From contig MU831958.1 of the NCBI GenBank assembly GCA_029204225.1, positions 30,547 through 94,546 of the forward strand: DNA of 64,000 nucleotides, given 5' to 3'. The notes below the pieces were generated by a model that did no database searches, was not told the origin of the DNA, and worked only from the letters and a program-made list of their open reading frames with translations. Positions 45,590 to 57,534 of this stretch are shown here, piece by piece. How positions within the stretch are numbered: the stretch's first letter is position 1; each line of letters opens with the position of its first letter. The stretch comes from Diphasiastrum complanatum. Taxonomy: Eukaryota; Streptophyta; Lycopodiopsida; Lycopodiales; Lycopodiaceae. A program made the translations under genes and the position numbers.

Positions 45590-46390
45590 ATACATGATGA
45601 AGAAACTTGAAGTCTCTACCCACAAAGCATTGCTAGATTATGAACCTCAAACCACCGCTATCGCAACCGCCGCAACACATACAAACAGTGAAGATAACGA
45701 AGGCCAACAAACCGCAAACCACAAACCGCAACATCCGGTAACGAATGAAGACAACCGAAGAACCGCAGGCCAGCACTTGCGGTCTACAAGTGAAGACCAA
45801 AGCACAACCAATGATAGTTTGGTCTACGACTGCAAAGGCGACTACAAAATCGGCGCCTCTTCACGACTCAAGATCAATGAAGTACCAGCAGGAGGAAGAA
45901 CTCCACGGATGAAGGAGACAACAAACTGAAAGCCACTGGTAGTGGCTTAGGCAGTTATTGTAATCATTGATCAAATTAAATACCACTTTCTTCCTCCACT
46001 TCTATATATATAGAGGATGAACGTGAGAAGGATGGTTAGATAGGTTGAGTGTTTGATTGATGAATGTGTGGATGAAAAATTGTTTGCTAGTAAGCAAGAT
46101 GAGTTGAGTTGATCAGTCCAATAAGGACATACACACAGAGAGATCGATAGAAGTGTATGCTAGTAAGCGGCACTTATCTTTTATTCATAGGAGACAGAGT
46201 TTCTCTTGCGGTAACGCGCTATGCGGTATGCCAAACAGTGCTCAAAGGAATCACTACAATTGAACATAATTTTTTCTTTTCTTATTTTCTATTGTGTATG
46301 ATCTTTGAATGCGTTATGCTTATCGAATGTTTGTTACAAGATCAACTATCATTTGCTTTTCCACATAAACGCTCATCATAATTAAATCAG
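45590..46390 (+). repeat. LTR-like block related to 28885-29200
   Basis: Has a TATA-like TCTATATATATAGAGG near 46000. Blocks GAGACAGAGTTTCTCTTGCG and ACAGTGCTCAAAGGAATCAC are in the same order as in the LTR at 28.9-29.2 kb. It ends near TCAGTAGTAGGTCAACAG, resembling the PBS-side sequence there. The 111-codon frame at 45594-45929 is rich in AACCGC-type repeats and is judged non-coding. Probably a solo or truncated LTR. Confidence 0.4.
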
Positions 46391-46583
46391 TAGTAGGTCA
46401 ACAGTGTTTGACTACACCTTGGAAGATGATAGATCTTAATTAACAATAGTAGCTACAATTAAGAGTTCGACTCTATCTAGGCATATCAGGAATATGACAG
46501 AGAACAACATATCCCAAATAGCGAGATCACAAGAAGCCCATTGCTCACTGATAGATCACAATATTGGAAGAGACTCAGAGCAC

Positions 46584-47539
<956 letters not shown>

Positions 47540-48749
47540 GGCCATGCAAGCCTATGTCAAAACTACGTTGTTTGTCACATAAGCCTGCCATCAAATCCAT
47601 GGCATGCCTATGTGGCCTGCCATGCAAGCCTATGGTAGGCCTGCGTGTGGCTTGCCACATGGCAACTTTCGAGGCCACCTATATATGTCTCTCTCTAGGT
47701 CCACTCAAGCCTACGTGGCAAAGCCCAATTGGCTTGCCATACAAGCCTATGGCAGGCCTACATGGCAAACCTCAAGCCTGCATGATTTGCCATGTGGCAG
47801 ACCCATGTAGTTTGCCATGTGGTAGTGTGTGATAGGCTTGGTAGATAGCAGACCACGTAGGCATGGTTGACTTGCCACGTGGCAGCCTATGACAGGCTTG
47901 GTAGATAGCAGGCCTATGTAGCCTATTACACAAGCCTATGGTAGGCCATGTGGCAAGCCACACAAGCCTATGGTAGGCCTATGTGGCTTGCCATGTGGCA
48001 ACTTTTGAGCCCCACCTCTTTCTCTCTCTAGGTCCACTCAGGCCTATGTGGCAAAGCCTGGTTGGCTTTCCACACAAGCCTATGTTAGACCTACATGGTT
48101 TGCCACATGGCAAACCCTGAGCTTGCAAGACTTGCCGCGTGGCAGACCTACATGGCTTTCCATGTGGTAGCCTACGATAAGATTGGCAAATAGTAGATCT
48201 ATGATATGCCTATGTGGCTTGCTACACAAGCCTATCATAGTCCTACGTGGCTTACGACATGGGAAGTACCTACATGGTTTTCCACGTGGTAGCTTGCGAG
48301 CCCCACCTAGCCCCACCTATTTCTCTCTCTAGGTCCATTCAAGCCTATGTGGCAGAGCCGGTTGGCTTGCCACACAAGCCTATGGTAAGCCTATGTGGCA
48401 TCTGCAACATGCTTGCATGGCAGACATGACGCCTATGCCATGCCTATGTGGTTTGCCATGCAAGCCTATGATACACCTACATGGCTTGCCACATGTCAAC
48501 TTTCGAGTCCACCTCTCTATCTCTCTCTCTCTCTCTAGGTCCACTCAAGCCTATATGGTATAGCTCCATGTGGCAACCTATTAGAGGCTTGGTAGATAAA
48601 GGGCTATGTGGCCTACTAGACAGGCCTATGGTAGGCCATGTGGCAAGCCACACAAGCCTATGGTCGGCCTAAGTGGCTTGCCACATGGCCAGTCTCAAGC
48701 CTACATGGTTTTCCACGTGGCTTGCCATGTGGCAACTTTTGAGCCCCAA

Positions 48750-48842
<93 letters not shown>

Positions 48843-49110
48843 CTTAGGCCTATGTGGCAGAGAATGGTTGGCTTGCTAGGCAAGCCTATGTTAGAACTAC
48901 GTCGTTTGCCACATGGCAAACCCCAAGCTTGCATGACTTGCCATGGGGTAGGCCTACGTGGCTTGCCACATGGCAGCCTACAAAATAGTACACCTATGAC
49001 ATGCTTATTTGGTCTACTACACAAGCCTATGGTAGTTCTACTTGGCAAGTCCCAAGCCTACATGGTTTTACACGTGGCAAGCCTATGTGACTTGCCATGT
49101 GGCAACTTTT
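47540..49110. repeat. Complex tandem array with ~200-330-bp higher-order units
   Basis: Built from short related words such as CAAGCCTATGGTAGGCCTA, TTGCCACATGGCAACTTTTG and GTGGCTTGCCA. A longer period is marked by (CT)nAGGTCCACTCAAGCCTA at about 47690, 48022, 48322 and 48525, and by the big CT tract at 48753. Many words are palindromic (TGCCACGTGGCA at 47873-47884). Frames read Gly/Pro/Leu/His-rich repeats and are not genes. Confidence 0.85.
48753..48841. repeat. (TC)n microsatellite inside the tandem array
   Basis: About 44 TC units at the position where other array units carry 4-10. Confidence 0.95.
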
Positions 49111-49117
49111 GAGCCTC

Positions 49118-49123
<6 letters not shown>

Positions 49124-49180
<57 letters not shown>
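49124..49180. repeat. (AT)n microsatellite
   Basis: Uninterrupted TA/AT dinucleotide of 57 bp right after the array; a short GAGAGA run follows at 49190. Confidence 0.95.
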
Positions 49181-49183
<3 letters not shown>

Positions 49184-49339
49184 ATATATGAGAGAGAGAG
49201 AGTGTAAACATGGTATTAACCCAATCTACAACCCTATGTCACACCTAAACCCTATTATTCTCTTATACATACAAACAATACTTTTACTTACCCAAGATTT
49301 TGAAAATAGCTACTTGGCGCGTGGCACGTGGAAACAAAA

Positions 49340-49381
49340 ACACACACACACACACACTTACACACACACACACACACACAC
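49340..49381. repeat. (CA)n microsatellite with one interruption
   Basis: CA repeats broken once by TTA near 49359. Confidence 0.95.
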
Positions 49382-49609
49382 CCAAAGAGCAAAAGCAATT
49401 TTGTCGCTCTGCTACCGTGAGAGCTCTTTCTCTCTTCTTTTCTTAGTTGGTTGTTTGGTTGTGGATCGGATATCCTCCTTTCTTGGTTGTGGTCGCGATT
49501 CCTATCTGGAGCGCAACAGACACCTCATTGTTTAACAGGTGGGTGGCTGAGCGAGGCTGGGCGACTGTTTGAGAGGGATGGCCATTGTGTGCAGGTGACG
49601 ATCAAGCAA

Positions 49610-49865
49610 CAATCCATTGATTGCATTCTGAAATTTGCAAGAGCCCAGCCTTTAAGAGTGCAAAGGATTCTGTCATGGAAACTGGAATGATGGTTTTACG
49701 ACCGTCCAACTCATGAAACACCTGCTCACAATCGCTGACATTGCAATTCTTTGTTTCTAATGACATATCTGCTTTCGTGGAAGGCCATTATCACACTCAC
49801 AGCAGGTCAACTTGGGTCAATCTAAATCATCAAAGCAGCGCTTCTTGCATAATTAAGGGAGTATG
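49610..49865 (-). pseudogene. Receptor-kinase ectodomain fragment, copy 1
   Basis: Duplicate of 50715-50970. On the minus strand, by frame jumping, it reads CEQVFHELDGRKTIIPV and ESFALLKAGLLQISECNQW. The C...xxIPV...LxxGxLxxxxxxCxxC-like pattern resembles wall-associated-kinase-type cysteine-rich ectodomains. Differences from copy 2 tend to keep the amino acids, suggesting both were once coding. Confidence 0.35.
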
Positions 49866-50039
49866 TCACTGATATCTACACTCCTCTATCATATTCTATA
49901 TCTCTCGAGGTTCCTTCTAATGTAATATTGTGGCAGAATAGGTTGGCCAAAGGCAATAATTCTTTCCATCATGGCCTCATTTTGACAATCCAGAGTATTC
50001 GGCTCCTAAGTATCATTGTCAAGGATCTTTGCACTTTTT

Positions 50040-50630
50040 GTCTCGAATTTTGTTTTTAATGCCATATGCCGCAGCTTTTTTCTTCTCCGAACAAGAGAGA
50101 AGAAAACTATTAGAAGAACAAAATGAAACCAAGACTGCTGGCAAATGCCAACAGTAGTTTACTTGAATTACGCTTCTACTGTAGACTCAAGGGAGCTTGG
50201 GTCGGCGCAGGGGCAGGGGCAGGGGCAGGGGTAACTTGCGGAAGAGCCGAGACTTTTAAGTAAGAATTGTGATCACCGCTACCACCACTTGCATTATGGT
50301 AGTGACCATTCCAAAGTGGGCCTGTTTATAACTAGCATTTTTGCAGAAGAACAAAATTCAATAAACAAATCCATTACATAGATAGCCCTCTCCACACTTC
50401 TGCATACAAGTGCTGAAGCTGAAGCTCTCACCTCCAGCAGAACCATAACCTACAACTGGGTAATCAATGGAAACCAAGAGCGCAAACTCCACAGAATTGC
50501 TGCTACTGCATTGTGAAGATAGTAGTGGAACGATCGGTTTGCAACCCCGAAAACTATCTGCTGGATCAATTAACTCAAAGCCATCAGGACAGCTGCATAT
50601 GATCATGTCCGCGTTTTATTATTTTTTGAG
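50040..50630 (-). pseudogene. Receptor-like kinase ectodomain, stalk and membrane segment
   Basis: On the minus strand, 50606-50358 reads CSCPDGFELIDPADSFRGCK, the C-x-CPxGF...GCxP pattern found just before the PAN/apple region of G-type lectin receptor kinases. It continues with FSTCMQKCGEGYLCNGFVY, PAN-like. By frame jumping a Pro/Ala stalk (VTPAPAPAPAPTQAP, from the GGGGCA repeats at 50210-50235) and a hydrophobic LLLAFASSLGFILFF follow. No kinase domain is visible. Stops interrupt it. Confidence 0.5.
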
Positions 50631-50648
50631 TAACAAATGCTTATGAAG

Positions 50649-50970
50649 TTATTGCACTTCATTAAAGTCTTCAAACTTCAGTGAGAAGAGTCTTTCACCA
50701 TTGTATGGAAGAGTCTTTGTCCATTGATCACATTGTGAAATTTGCAGGAGCCCAGCCTTTGAAAGTGTAAAGGATTCTTTCACGAAAATTGGAATGATGG
50801 TTTCACGGCCGCCCAACTGATGAAACACCTGCTCACAAGCGCTGCACATTGCAATTTTTTGTTTCTGATGACATATTTGCTTTCGTGGAAGGGCATGATC
50901 ACACTTGCAGTAGGTCAACTTGGGTCAATCTAAATCATCAAAGCAGCACTTCTTGCAGAATTAAGGGAGT
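50649..50970 (-). pseudogene. Receptor-kinase ectodomain fragment, copy 2
   Basis: An 89-codon minus-strand frame with KCDHALPRKQICHQKQKIAM, CSACEQVFHQLGG, then TIIPIFVKESFTLSKAGLLQ and ISQCDQW. Cys-rich and extracellular-like. It is a duplicate of 49610-49865. A hydrophobic segment at about 51170-51090 (LLLGALAFVVGVYFIL, minus strand, after a stop) may be the membrane span of another copy. Function cannot be assigned firmly. Confidence 0.4.
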
Positions 50971-51309
50971 GTTTCATCATGACTATCATGTCACTGATAT
51001 CTACACTCTCTTAATTCTCATGTATGAGCAAATATTGCAAAGTTTTGCCAATCACAGGCAATCCCAAGCTGCCGCCTGGCAGGTCTTTAATCCGCGCAAG
51101 ATGAAATACACCCCAACTACAAATGCAAGGGCACCCAACAACAGCTATGCCATAGCCATGATTTATCGATTACCACAACTCTGAAGATCATCCACTCAAG
51201 ATCCTTGATAACTATAGCTAGGATGCTGCACTGTGTGTACAAATGGAGGACGATTATCTCAAAAGATTGAAAAATCGCCACAGGCTTCAATGTAACAAGA
51301 AGAAACAAT

Positions 51310-52190
51310 CTATAAGGGGTGTTGTCTTAGTCTTCTGGTAGTCTCATGAACTACAAGTGCTTGCCATGGATATTGTAGTGATGTCATTCTAGGCCTTTTG
51401 CATTCTGAGAAGGAATCCTTGTGTCATATCAGGTGCCTTTTGTATGTGCTCAATTATGACCTAAGTTTAGGGTTTGGGAAAATTCATTTGGCAGATCATG
51501 TTTAAAGTGAGTCTACTTCATCTGTGGCTGTTTTTCAATAAGAATATGAGAAGGCTTCTTGAAATAATGAAATGGTTTCGATAGACTGGTTTGATGTTAA
51601 CATTTTGTAATAAATGTCAAATCTGTGCTTTGTATTCTTAATCCATGCTCTTTGGTGCTTGATCACTTCTTTCGTGAGTACATCCTTTCAAATCCAAGTT
51701 TGCAGTTAATTTGATGTCACGGCCTCATTGATTAGCAATTAAATGGATTGATATTTCAAAAATCAGTGTACTTATCTTTCATCACTTTTTTGTCTGTTGT
51801 GTCGATGAATCCATCCATTTCTGCAAATTAGTTGCACAATTTTTTAGAGCAGCATGTTCTTTTCTGGGATGCAAATTGTTATCCAGTTTTAGGCTAATGC
51901 TTTATATTTTTCTGTTGAACTTGGCTCCCGATCTTCTTTGGATTTGTTTGAGCTTAGAACAGGCTGAAGTGGTCATATGCAATCTATCTTATGTTTCGAT
52001 GAGCAAGCATGAACTTCAATTGATTCGATAGTCCTTTCTATTGATAGCCTTCATTGTGGCTCAGCCAGCCCCTCAGGTCGAGAGAATGATATGCATGTAG
52101 TCCATGCTATGCATGATTTAGTTGGTCTAACTGCATAAAATTAGAGATTACACATGTTTTTATGTCTAGGTATCACCCTCCTTTAAGAGT
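51310..52190. other. Unassigned intergenic sequence
   Basis: No domain, repeat terminus or long frame recognised on either strand. Confidence 0.35.
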
Positions 52191-52510
52191 CTCGCCTAAT
52201 ATGAGGGGTTTTTGCTTTGTTTATTTCAAAAGTAGCCAAGTACATGACAAATTTTGCGATCATGTATTTTTCTCTATGAAATGGCTGCTACGAGTGTTGT
52301 CCAAATCATGGTTTGCTATTTGCTCCTCTTGCTGTTGATGTAGCATTTGGATAGGATTTGGAAGCTGTTTGCACCTAATATGAGGGGTTTTTGTTTTGTT
52401 TGTTTCAGAAGTAGCCAAGTACATGAAAGATTTCGCGGTCGTGTATCCAAGGAAGATTTTTCTCTGCGAAACAGGAGTGTTGTCCAAAGCATTTGTTGTA
52501 AAGCCACCTT
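52190..52510 (+). repeat. Tandem duplication of an exon-like segment (~180-bp offset)
   Basis: CTAATATGAGGGGTTTTTG..TTTGTTT..TTTCA.AAGTAGCCAAGTACATGA occurs at about 52197 and 52377. The second copy follows TTTGTTTGTTTCAG, a plausible splice acceptor, and stays open: EVAKYMKDFAVVYPRKIFLC, then ETGVLSKAFVVKP. The first copy is damaged. No family was recognised. Confidence 0.5.
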
Positions 52511-53390
52511 TACAAGCTTTACTTCCGGCGCCATCGGCGTATGGGCGCGGCCAGGCAAAGGTCCGTTGGCAGGACCATCTCAAAGGGGGACCTTGTCTTT
52601 GTTACTTGTTAGTAAACCTGCCTGAGTGTCTTACTTGTATGTATTCGTGGTGAGTCTTAGTACTCGTGCTTTGTCTGGTTTGCATGATTGCTTGTGATAC
52701 AAGGAGCTGATGGCTCGAGAAGGAAACTTTTCTTTTGAAGGCTGATACCATCAAACAAAGAGGACTACAGAATCTATGGGACGGATTTGCAGTTCAAGTA
52801 CTCACACGTGAACGACAATGAAACGACTCAATGTTTGCAAAGGATGGATGGCTAGCCTGTTTCTTGGGTTAGTTTCATTTGCGACAACGCCCACCAGACG
52901 CAAGCAGGAAGTCAAAAGTTGGAAAGGGCAATTTCAGGGGAGTCTTCTATGGAGCAGTTGGTCTCATTTTGGGACGGCCACCTTCGGAATTGAAACTCAC
53001 TGAGCATGGGTGATATCCAGTATCAGTTGGGTTTTTCCTCAAAGGGAAAAAGACTAGGATCCTCTTCAGAGATTGGCAACAAGTTGGATCGAGCCATAAT
53101 CCTAGCATATGGGAAGCAAAGTGTTGGAAAGGCTTTTTGTCCGAAGAACTCTACTCTAAGTCCGATCAGCTGATTTTATAAGTGGAGGGGAACTATCACA
53201 CACACCTCTCTCTTGGGGCAAATTTTGAATGAAAGTTGATCAAAATGGAGGGCAAATTCAAGGTGACCTAGCCATACTCACACGAGGAGACTGGCGAACT
53301 TTGGACCTAATAAGTTGACAAGTTTTTGTTGTGGAAGGGAAAGTTTGTTATAGGCTTTCTCTGGACCAGCAATGATGAGGAAACATATGA
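52511..53390. other. Unassigned sequence
   Basis: Starts with TTACAAGCTTTACTTCCGGCGCC, which recurs at 54371. The remainder shows only short frames. Confidence 0.35.
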
Positions 53391-53394
53391 GTAC

Positions 53395-53790
53395 GCTGGC
53401 TTGTGTTACGTGTAAGGCAGCTAATCAATGAAGGAACTGTGAAAGTTGAGTCTTGCATGAGAGACTTGGTATTTCGAGCGGACGCTAAGGGACAGTTCGC
53501 GTTGAGATCGGACTAGTGCAAACTCTGGGTGCATGTGTCTGATTCAAAGAGAGCTACTTGAAGCCAAGCTCGATGTACACTTCTTGTTTTGACTGTGAGG
53601 CAACTAATCAGTGATGGAATTGTGAAAGTCAAGTTTTGCGCGACGGACATGGTGCTTCAAACAAACGCGAAGAGATAGTTCGGATGCGGATCAAACTGGT
53701 GCGACCCTTTGGCTTTCCATAAGGTCAATGGTTACATTTGGGCTGATTCAAAGAGCTACTTCAAGCTAAGTGAGAGGTGCATTGCGGAGT
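53395..53790. repeat. Diverged tandem duplication (~180-bp unit)
   Basis: GTGTAAGGCAGCTAATCAATG (about 53409) and GTGAGGCAACTAATCAGTG (about 53594) start two units. Both continue with GAAAGT..GT.TTGC, GATCGGACTAGTGC or GATCAAACTGGTGC, and TGATTCAAAGAG.GCTACTT. No coding capacity is evident. Confidence 0.6.
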
Positions 53791-54350
53791 ACTCAATCTT
53801 TGCCTACCTTAAAGAGCCAAGATGGAAAAGTATCAAGATCAGGCTGGGACAAGGAGAGAAATCAAGGTGCAGAAGCAACAAGGCACAGAGTGGACCATAA
53901 AGTGGGCAATCAAACGATAAATCCTTCGACTCAGGGAGCCTTGATACCTGTGCGGAACTAAACAAATCTGGAGCCCAGGGAGCTCAACACAAAGTGCATC
54001 AAGGACAAATCAGGAGCTCAAAGGAGTTCCAAAGTCGAAAGTCAGAAGCGACAAGGGCGTACATTCAAAGAAAGGCCTCTATCACTAGTTAATAAGGTTC
54101 TCGGGTTTTACGAAAGCGATATCAAATCTACGCTTTTCCCAGACAAAGATATTTTTTTCAAGTTATGTAATTTTTCAGTACAAAGAGTTGAGCTTCCGAC
54201 TTGTGGTGTGCCAGCTTCAATGTTAATAAAAGTGGCCAGTAAATTGAGTACTGTGCCAAGTAGCTTAAATGTATAGTCATTTTAATTGGGAGACACCTTT
54301 ACTTGAATCTGACATCTGATGAGGACATCAGATTTTTATAAAGGTGGGGT
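53791..54350. other. Unassigned sequence
   Basis: Short frames only; no recognised motif. Confidence 0.3.
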
Positions 54351-54480
54351 GGATGTTGTAAAGCTACCTTACAAGCTTTACTTCCGGCGCCATCGGCGCC
54401 AGCTATGTCCCCGGCGCCAGCAGCGCCCCTGCTGCTCCCGACGCCACTGTGACCAGAATCCAGCCGGCGCCAAGTTCCTA
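54351..54480. repeat. GGCGCC-rich GC patch
   Basis: Contains GGCGCC at about 54386, 54395, 54412 and 54469 plus GCAGCGCC, in an otherwise AT-rich area. Its left part (TTGTAAAG through TTCCGGCGCCATCGGCG) is repeated at 52495-52537, so it may be a terminal or internal motif of a dispersed element. Confidence 0.6.
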
Positions 54481-55200
54481 TGGCTGAAAATCTTTGATCG
54501 GTTCTAGCGGAGTCCAGAGAGCTCAGATCGATGTGCAATCACCTCACACGATCTAGGCATGATTAAAGGAAGCCTGGGGATCAATAAAATCTAGAGAGAG
54601 AAAATGACTTTCTAGAAAGAGAAAATCCTAGAGAGAGAAAAACGTGCTTTACCAGCTTGGGTAGAGTGCTTGGTATGGGGGGGGGTGCCGAATCACACCA
54701 ATACTATAGGGGAGTGCGGGTTGCGACTCAGGACGAGCTCCAACCAAGTCTCAGCCTCCCTTGCTGGAATGTTGTCATGGCTCTCGCCTTGGCATGCTAG
54801 CGCCCCGGAGACTAGGGTCGGTCACACACTTGAAATGTAACCTTCTCAGATTTATCAATAAACACAAAAAATCTCGATCGACTGAGCATTTAAGAAACCT
54901 CGACCGAGTGTGGAAAAGAAATCTTGACCGACTGCATGCTATTAAATCTCGAGGACTGTCAAAAGAGGCCCTAACACCAAGTTTTTACAACCCTACACTA
55001 TCAAAATACCCTTGACTATCAACATACCCTTGACCCCCTATTTGACTACCCAAGCAAAAAAATGACCAAATCCTCCGTAGCGCATTCTCAACAGATGACT
55101 TCCTCAAAAAAAAAAATAACTAACTAACTAACGACCCTATTAACTAGGCCCAACCCATACTAACTAACTGGTGCATATAAACAAAAAAACAATATTTTAC
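54481..55200. other. Possible leader or LTR of the following gag
   Basis: Contains GAGAGAGAAAA repeats (about 54590-54640), a G-run at 54679-54688 and CTCGAC/CTTGACC word repeats (54870-54950). No LTR boundary or PBS could be fixed. Confidence 0.3.
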
Positions 55201-55203
55201 TCA

Positions 55204-56640
55204 ATGGACCACCATACTGATCCCCATACCATGGAAGCTTATCCACTCGAAATGGTGTCACCTACGTCTGATGAAATCCGACGTCATAGGTTTTCCCGAA
55301 TGAAATCACAAGTACATGAGCCGTCAACACACCCATTCGAGAACCGGGAACCTGATAGAGCCGAATCCTCACGTGCACGAGACCATTTTAATGGTGCTAC
55401 CTCTTCACAGGCCAGAACACACCTCAATGGAGCTTTTGCCACTCACGGAGCTCATATTGAAAAGCGAACACCCAAATTAGATCTACCCAAGTTTGACGGT
55501 AGTTCGGACCCTCAAAGATTCTTGCAAATCTTTAAGAATGCGTGCGACGTTTATGGCAAGACATCTGCCGACGCTATGGTCCAACTATTTTCCATGAACA
55601 TGATCGCTAAAGCACATGACTGGTTTTTTAACCTCGATCGTGATGATAAGACTGATTGGTCTACATTGAAAGAATCCTTTATCAAGCATTTTAAGCTCTT
55701 TCATTTGAAAGAGAGTCCTTTTGTCAAATTGAGTAATATCAAGATGGCAAAAGATGAACACGTACGAGACTATATCGAGCGATTCAAGTGCCTCAAAAGT
55801 CAAGTACAAGAACAGCCTACCTCATCATTTGGTTTAGACAAGAGCTTCGATCAAATGATGAATATACAAGCCTAAAGTTAGCTATGTCTGATGTCATCAA
55901 GGAAGAAGACGAGGGATCCGATGTTGACAAAAATCACATCATGCTGCAATCCATGAGTTGAAGCCGATCAAGGATACCCGAGATCAGCTTTGGAAACAGA
56001 TGGAGTGGCTTAATCAGTAACACCAAATACAAATGGAGAAACTGACTAAGTAGTTTCATGAGACATTGACATCTATCCAAAGCAATATGCCTGGTCAGCC
56101 AAACCCTGCACAGGTACCTTATAGACGAAAACCCATTTGGTGCCCACACTGTCAGATTACGCATCCTCCTGGTGTTTGCCCTTCATATCAACCTATCCAA
56201 GCACATGCCATCCAACGATGTGAAGTACAACCGTCACAATCTGGACATTCCTCACATTATAACGATTACCCCCCCAGAAAATCTAGAACCACTAGCCATA
56301 CAAGATGGCTATGCTATAAGGGCCAATGAACAACAAATGTTTCATCTGTGGTTGAAACCGACCATTTCATGGTTGATTGTGCAGTCAAGACCAAGTACCA
56401 TGCCGAGTGTCCTGACTGTGTTAGAAAACACAATTTCAAAGACTGTCCACAACACCCACCTAAGATCCTACCTATCTGACACATCCGTTACGAATCCGGA
56501 TAAGATTACCACACAACGCAACATGAGCACCATAGCACTCAACAACTACACCTGCTGCTCAATCGAGAAGTTTCTTGCAAACTTATGCATAACCCTGTGA
56601 TTACCCAGATCACTCATGTCACACAGACGATACTTATGAA
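55204..56640 (+). pseudogene. Ty3/gypsy-like gag with Cys/His boxes
   Basis: Starts MDHHTDPHTMEAYPLEM. The capsid core has PKLDLPKFDGSSDPQRFLQ, MNMIAKAHDWFFNLDRD and TLKESFIKHFKLFHLKES, then HVRDYIERFKCLKSQ, matching plant gypsy gag. The frame stops at 55873. Beyond it, in shifted frames, are three Cys/His boxes: CPHCQITHPPGVC (about 56140), CFICG|ETDHFMVDC split by one extra base (about 56342), and CPDCVRKHNFKDC (about 56418). No protease or RT follows. Confidence 0.65.
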
Positions 56641-57288
56641 ATGATTTCTTGCCGGAAGAAAGAAGAACACCAATTTTTCGTCATCTGATAAAATTTTCAA
56701 CCAAGAACAACCTCCCCAGGGAATTGAGATTTTCTTCTACCTTTCTGCAACCTCAAATTTTTATGTCTTCAACTTTCTGACTAGATTTCCACGGCCTTCC
56801 ACTAACAACTATGGAACTAGGAAATCTATATTTTATGAATCTCCTTCAATAGAGGAGTACTACAGAAATAGTATCTTCTGGTTCCATGCATTTCACGCTA
56901 TATCTTACAACATTTGCTATCAACGATGGTAGATTTAGCGTCACCCATCCCGTCTTGTTTTTGACAAGGACATGTCAGGGTTTTATACACTAAATCACAA
57001 TGGAAATTGCAACTATCCAGGTGACGTATAATTGCTGATGAATGAAATTTTTGTTTTACTTAACAAGTGCTCTACAATTTTCACTCTCTGTAAAGATGAT
57101 ATCTTCCTTCTTTATTTTTTGTCATTTTTTTTTAATAGTTTTTTTCTAATTCCATCTATTTTCTCTAGATTTGCTTTTATCAAGGATAGTCATTGAACCA
57201 GAAAAGTCTTGTAGCGTATCTCAAAAATGCATTTTCCTTCATCTATCCATCTTCAGATCACCTTCTACAGAGTTTAGGATTTTCGAGC
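56641..57288. other. Unassigned sequence left of copia G
   Basis: Readable only in short frames. It may be the continuation of the gypsy element starting at 55204, but no motif confirms this. Confidence 0.3.
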
Positions 57289-57293
57289 ATATT

Positions 57294-57534
57294 TGTCATA
57301 TTCACCATAAACAATCACCAAATAGGGAGACGGAAGAAGAACACGCGATATCACTCTATCACACTAACTTCATACTGAATATAAAATGTACATATAAACC
57401 CTGAACCCTGATAGAGAGAGAAAACCTACAAATAGACTAATAGACTAGCCTATGGCTAATTACAACTGGTAATAGCTCTCAACATTAATGTACATCGTAA
57501 ATAGTAACAATGAAGTTTATCATTGATTCTAACA
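57294..57534 (-). repeat. 3' LTR of copia G
   Basis: On the minus strand it starts TGTTAGAATC after purine tract TTGATGGAGAG and ends TATGACA. Shorter than the partner LTR by a ~24-bp deletion. Confidence 0.92.

Noticed and set aside
45594-45929. 111-codon frame rich in Thr, Asn and Gln
   Set aside because: It lies in an LTR-like block and is made of AACCGC-type repeats; no domain or homologous frame was seen.
47540-49112. Several 60-168-codon frames rich in Leu, Pro, His and Gly
   Set aside because: All are translations of the tandem array. Frames change at each unit, with no start context or conserved product.
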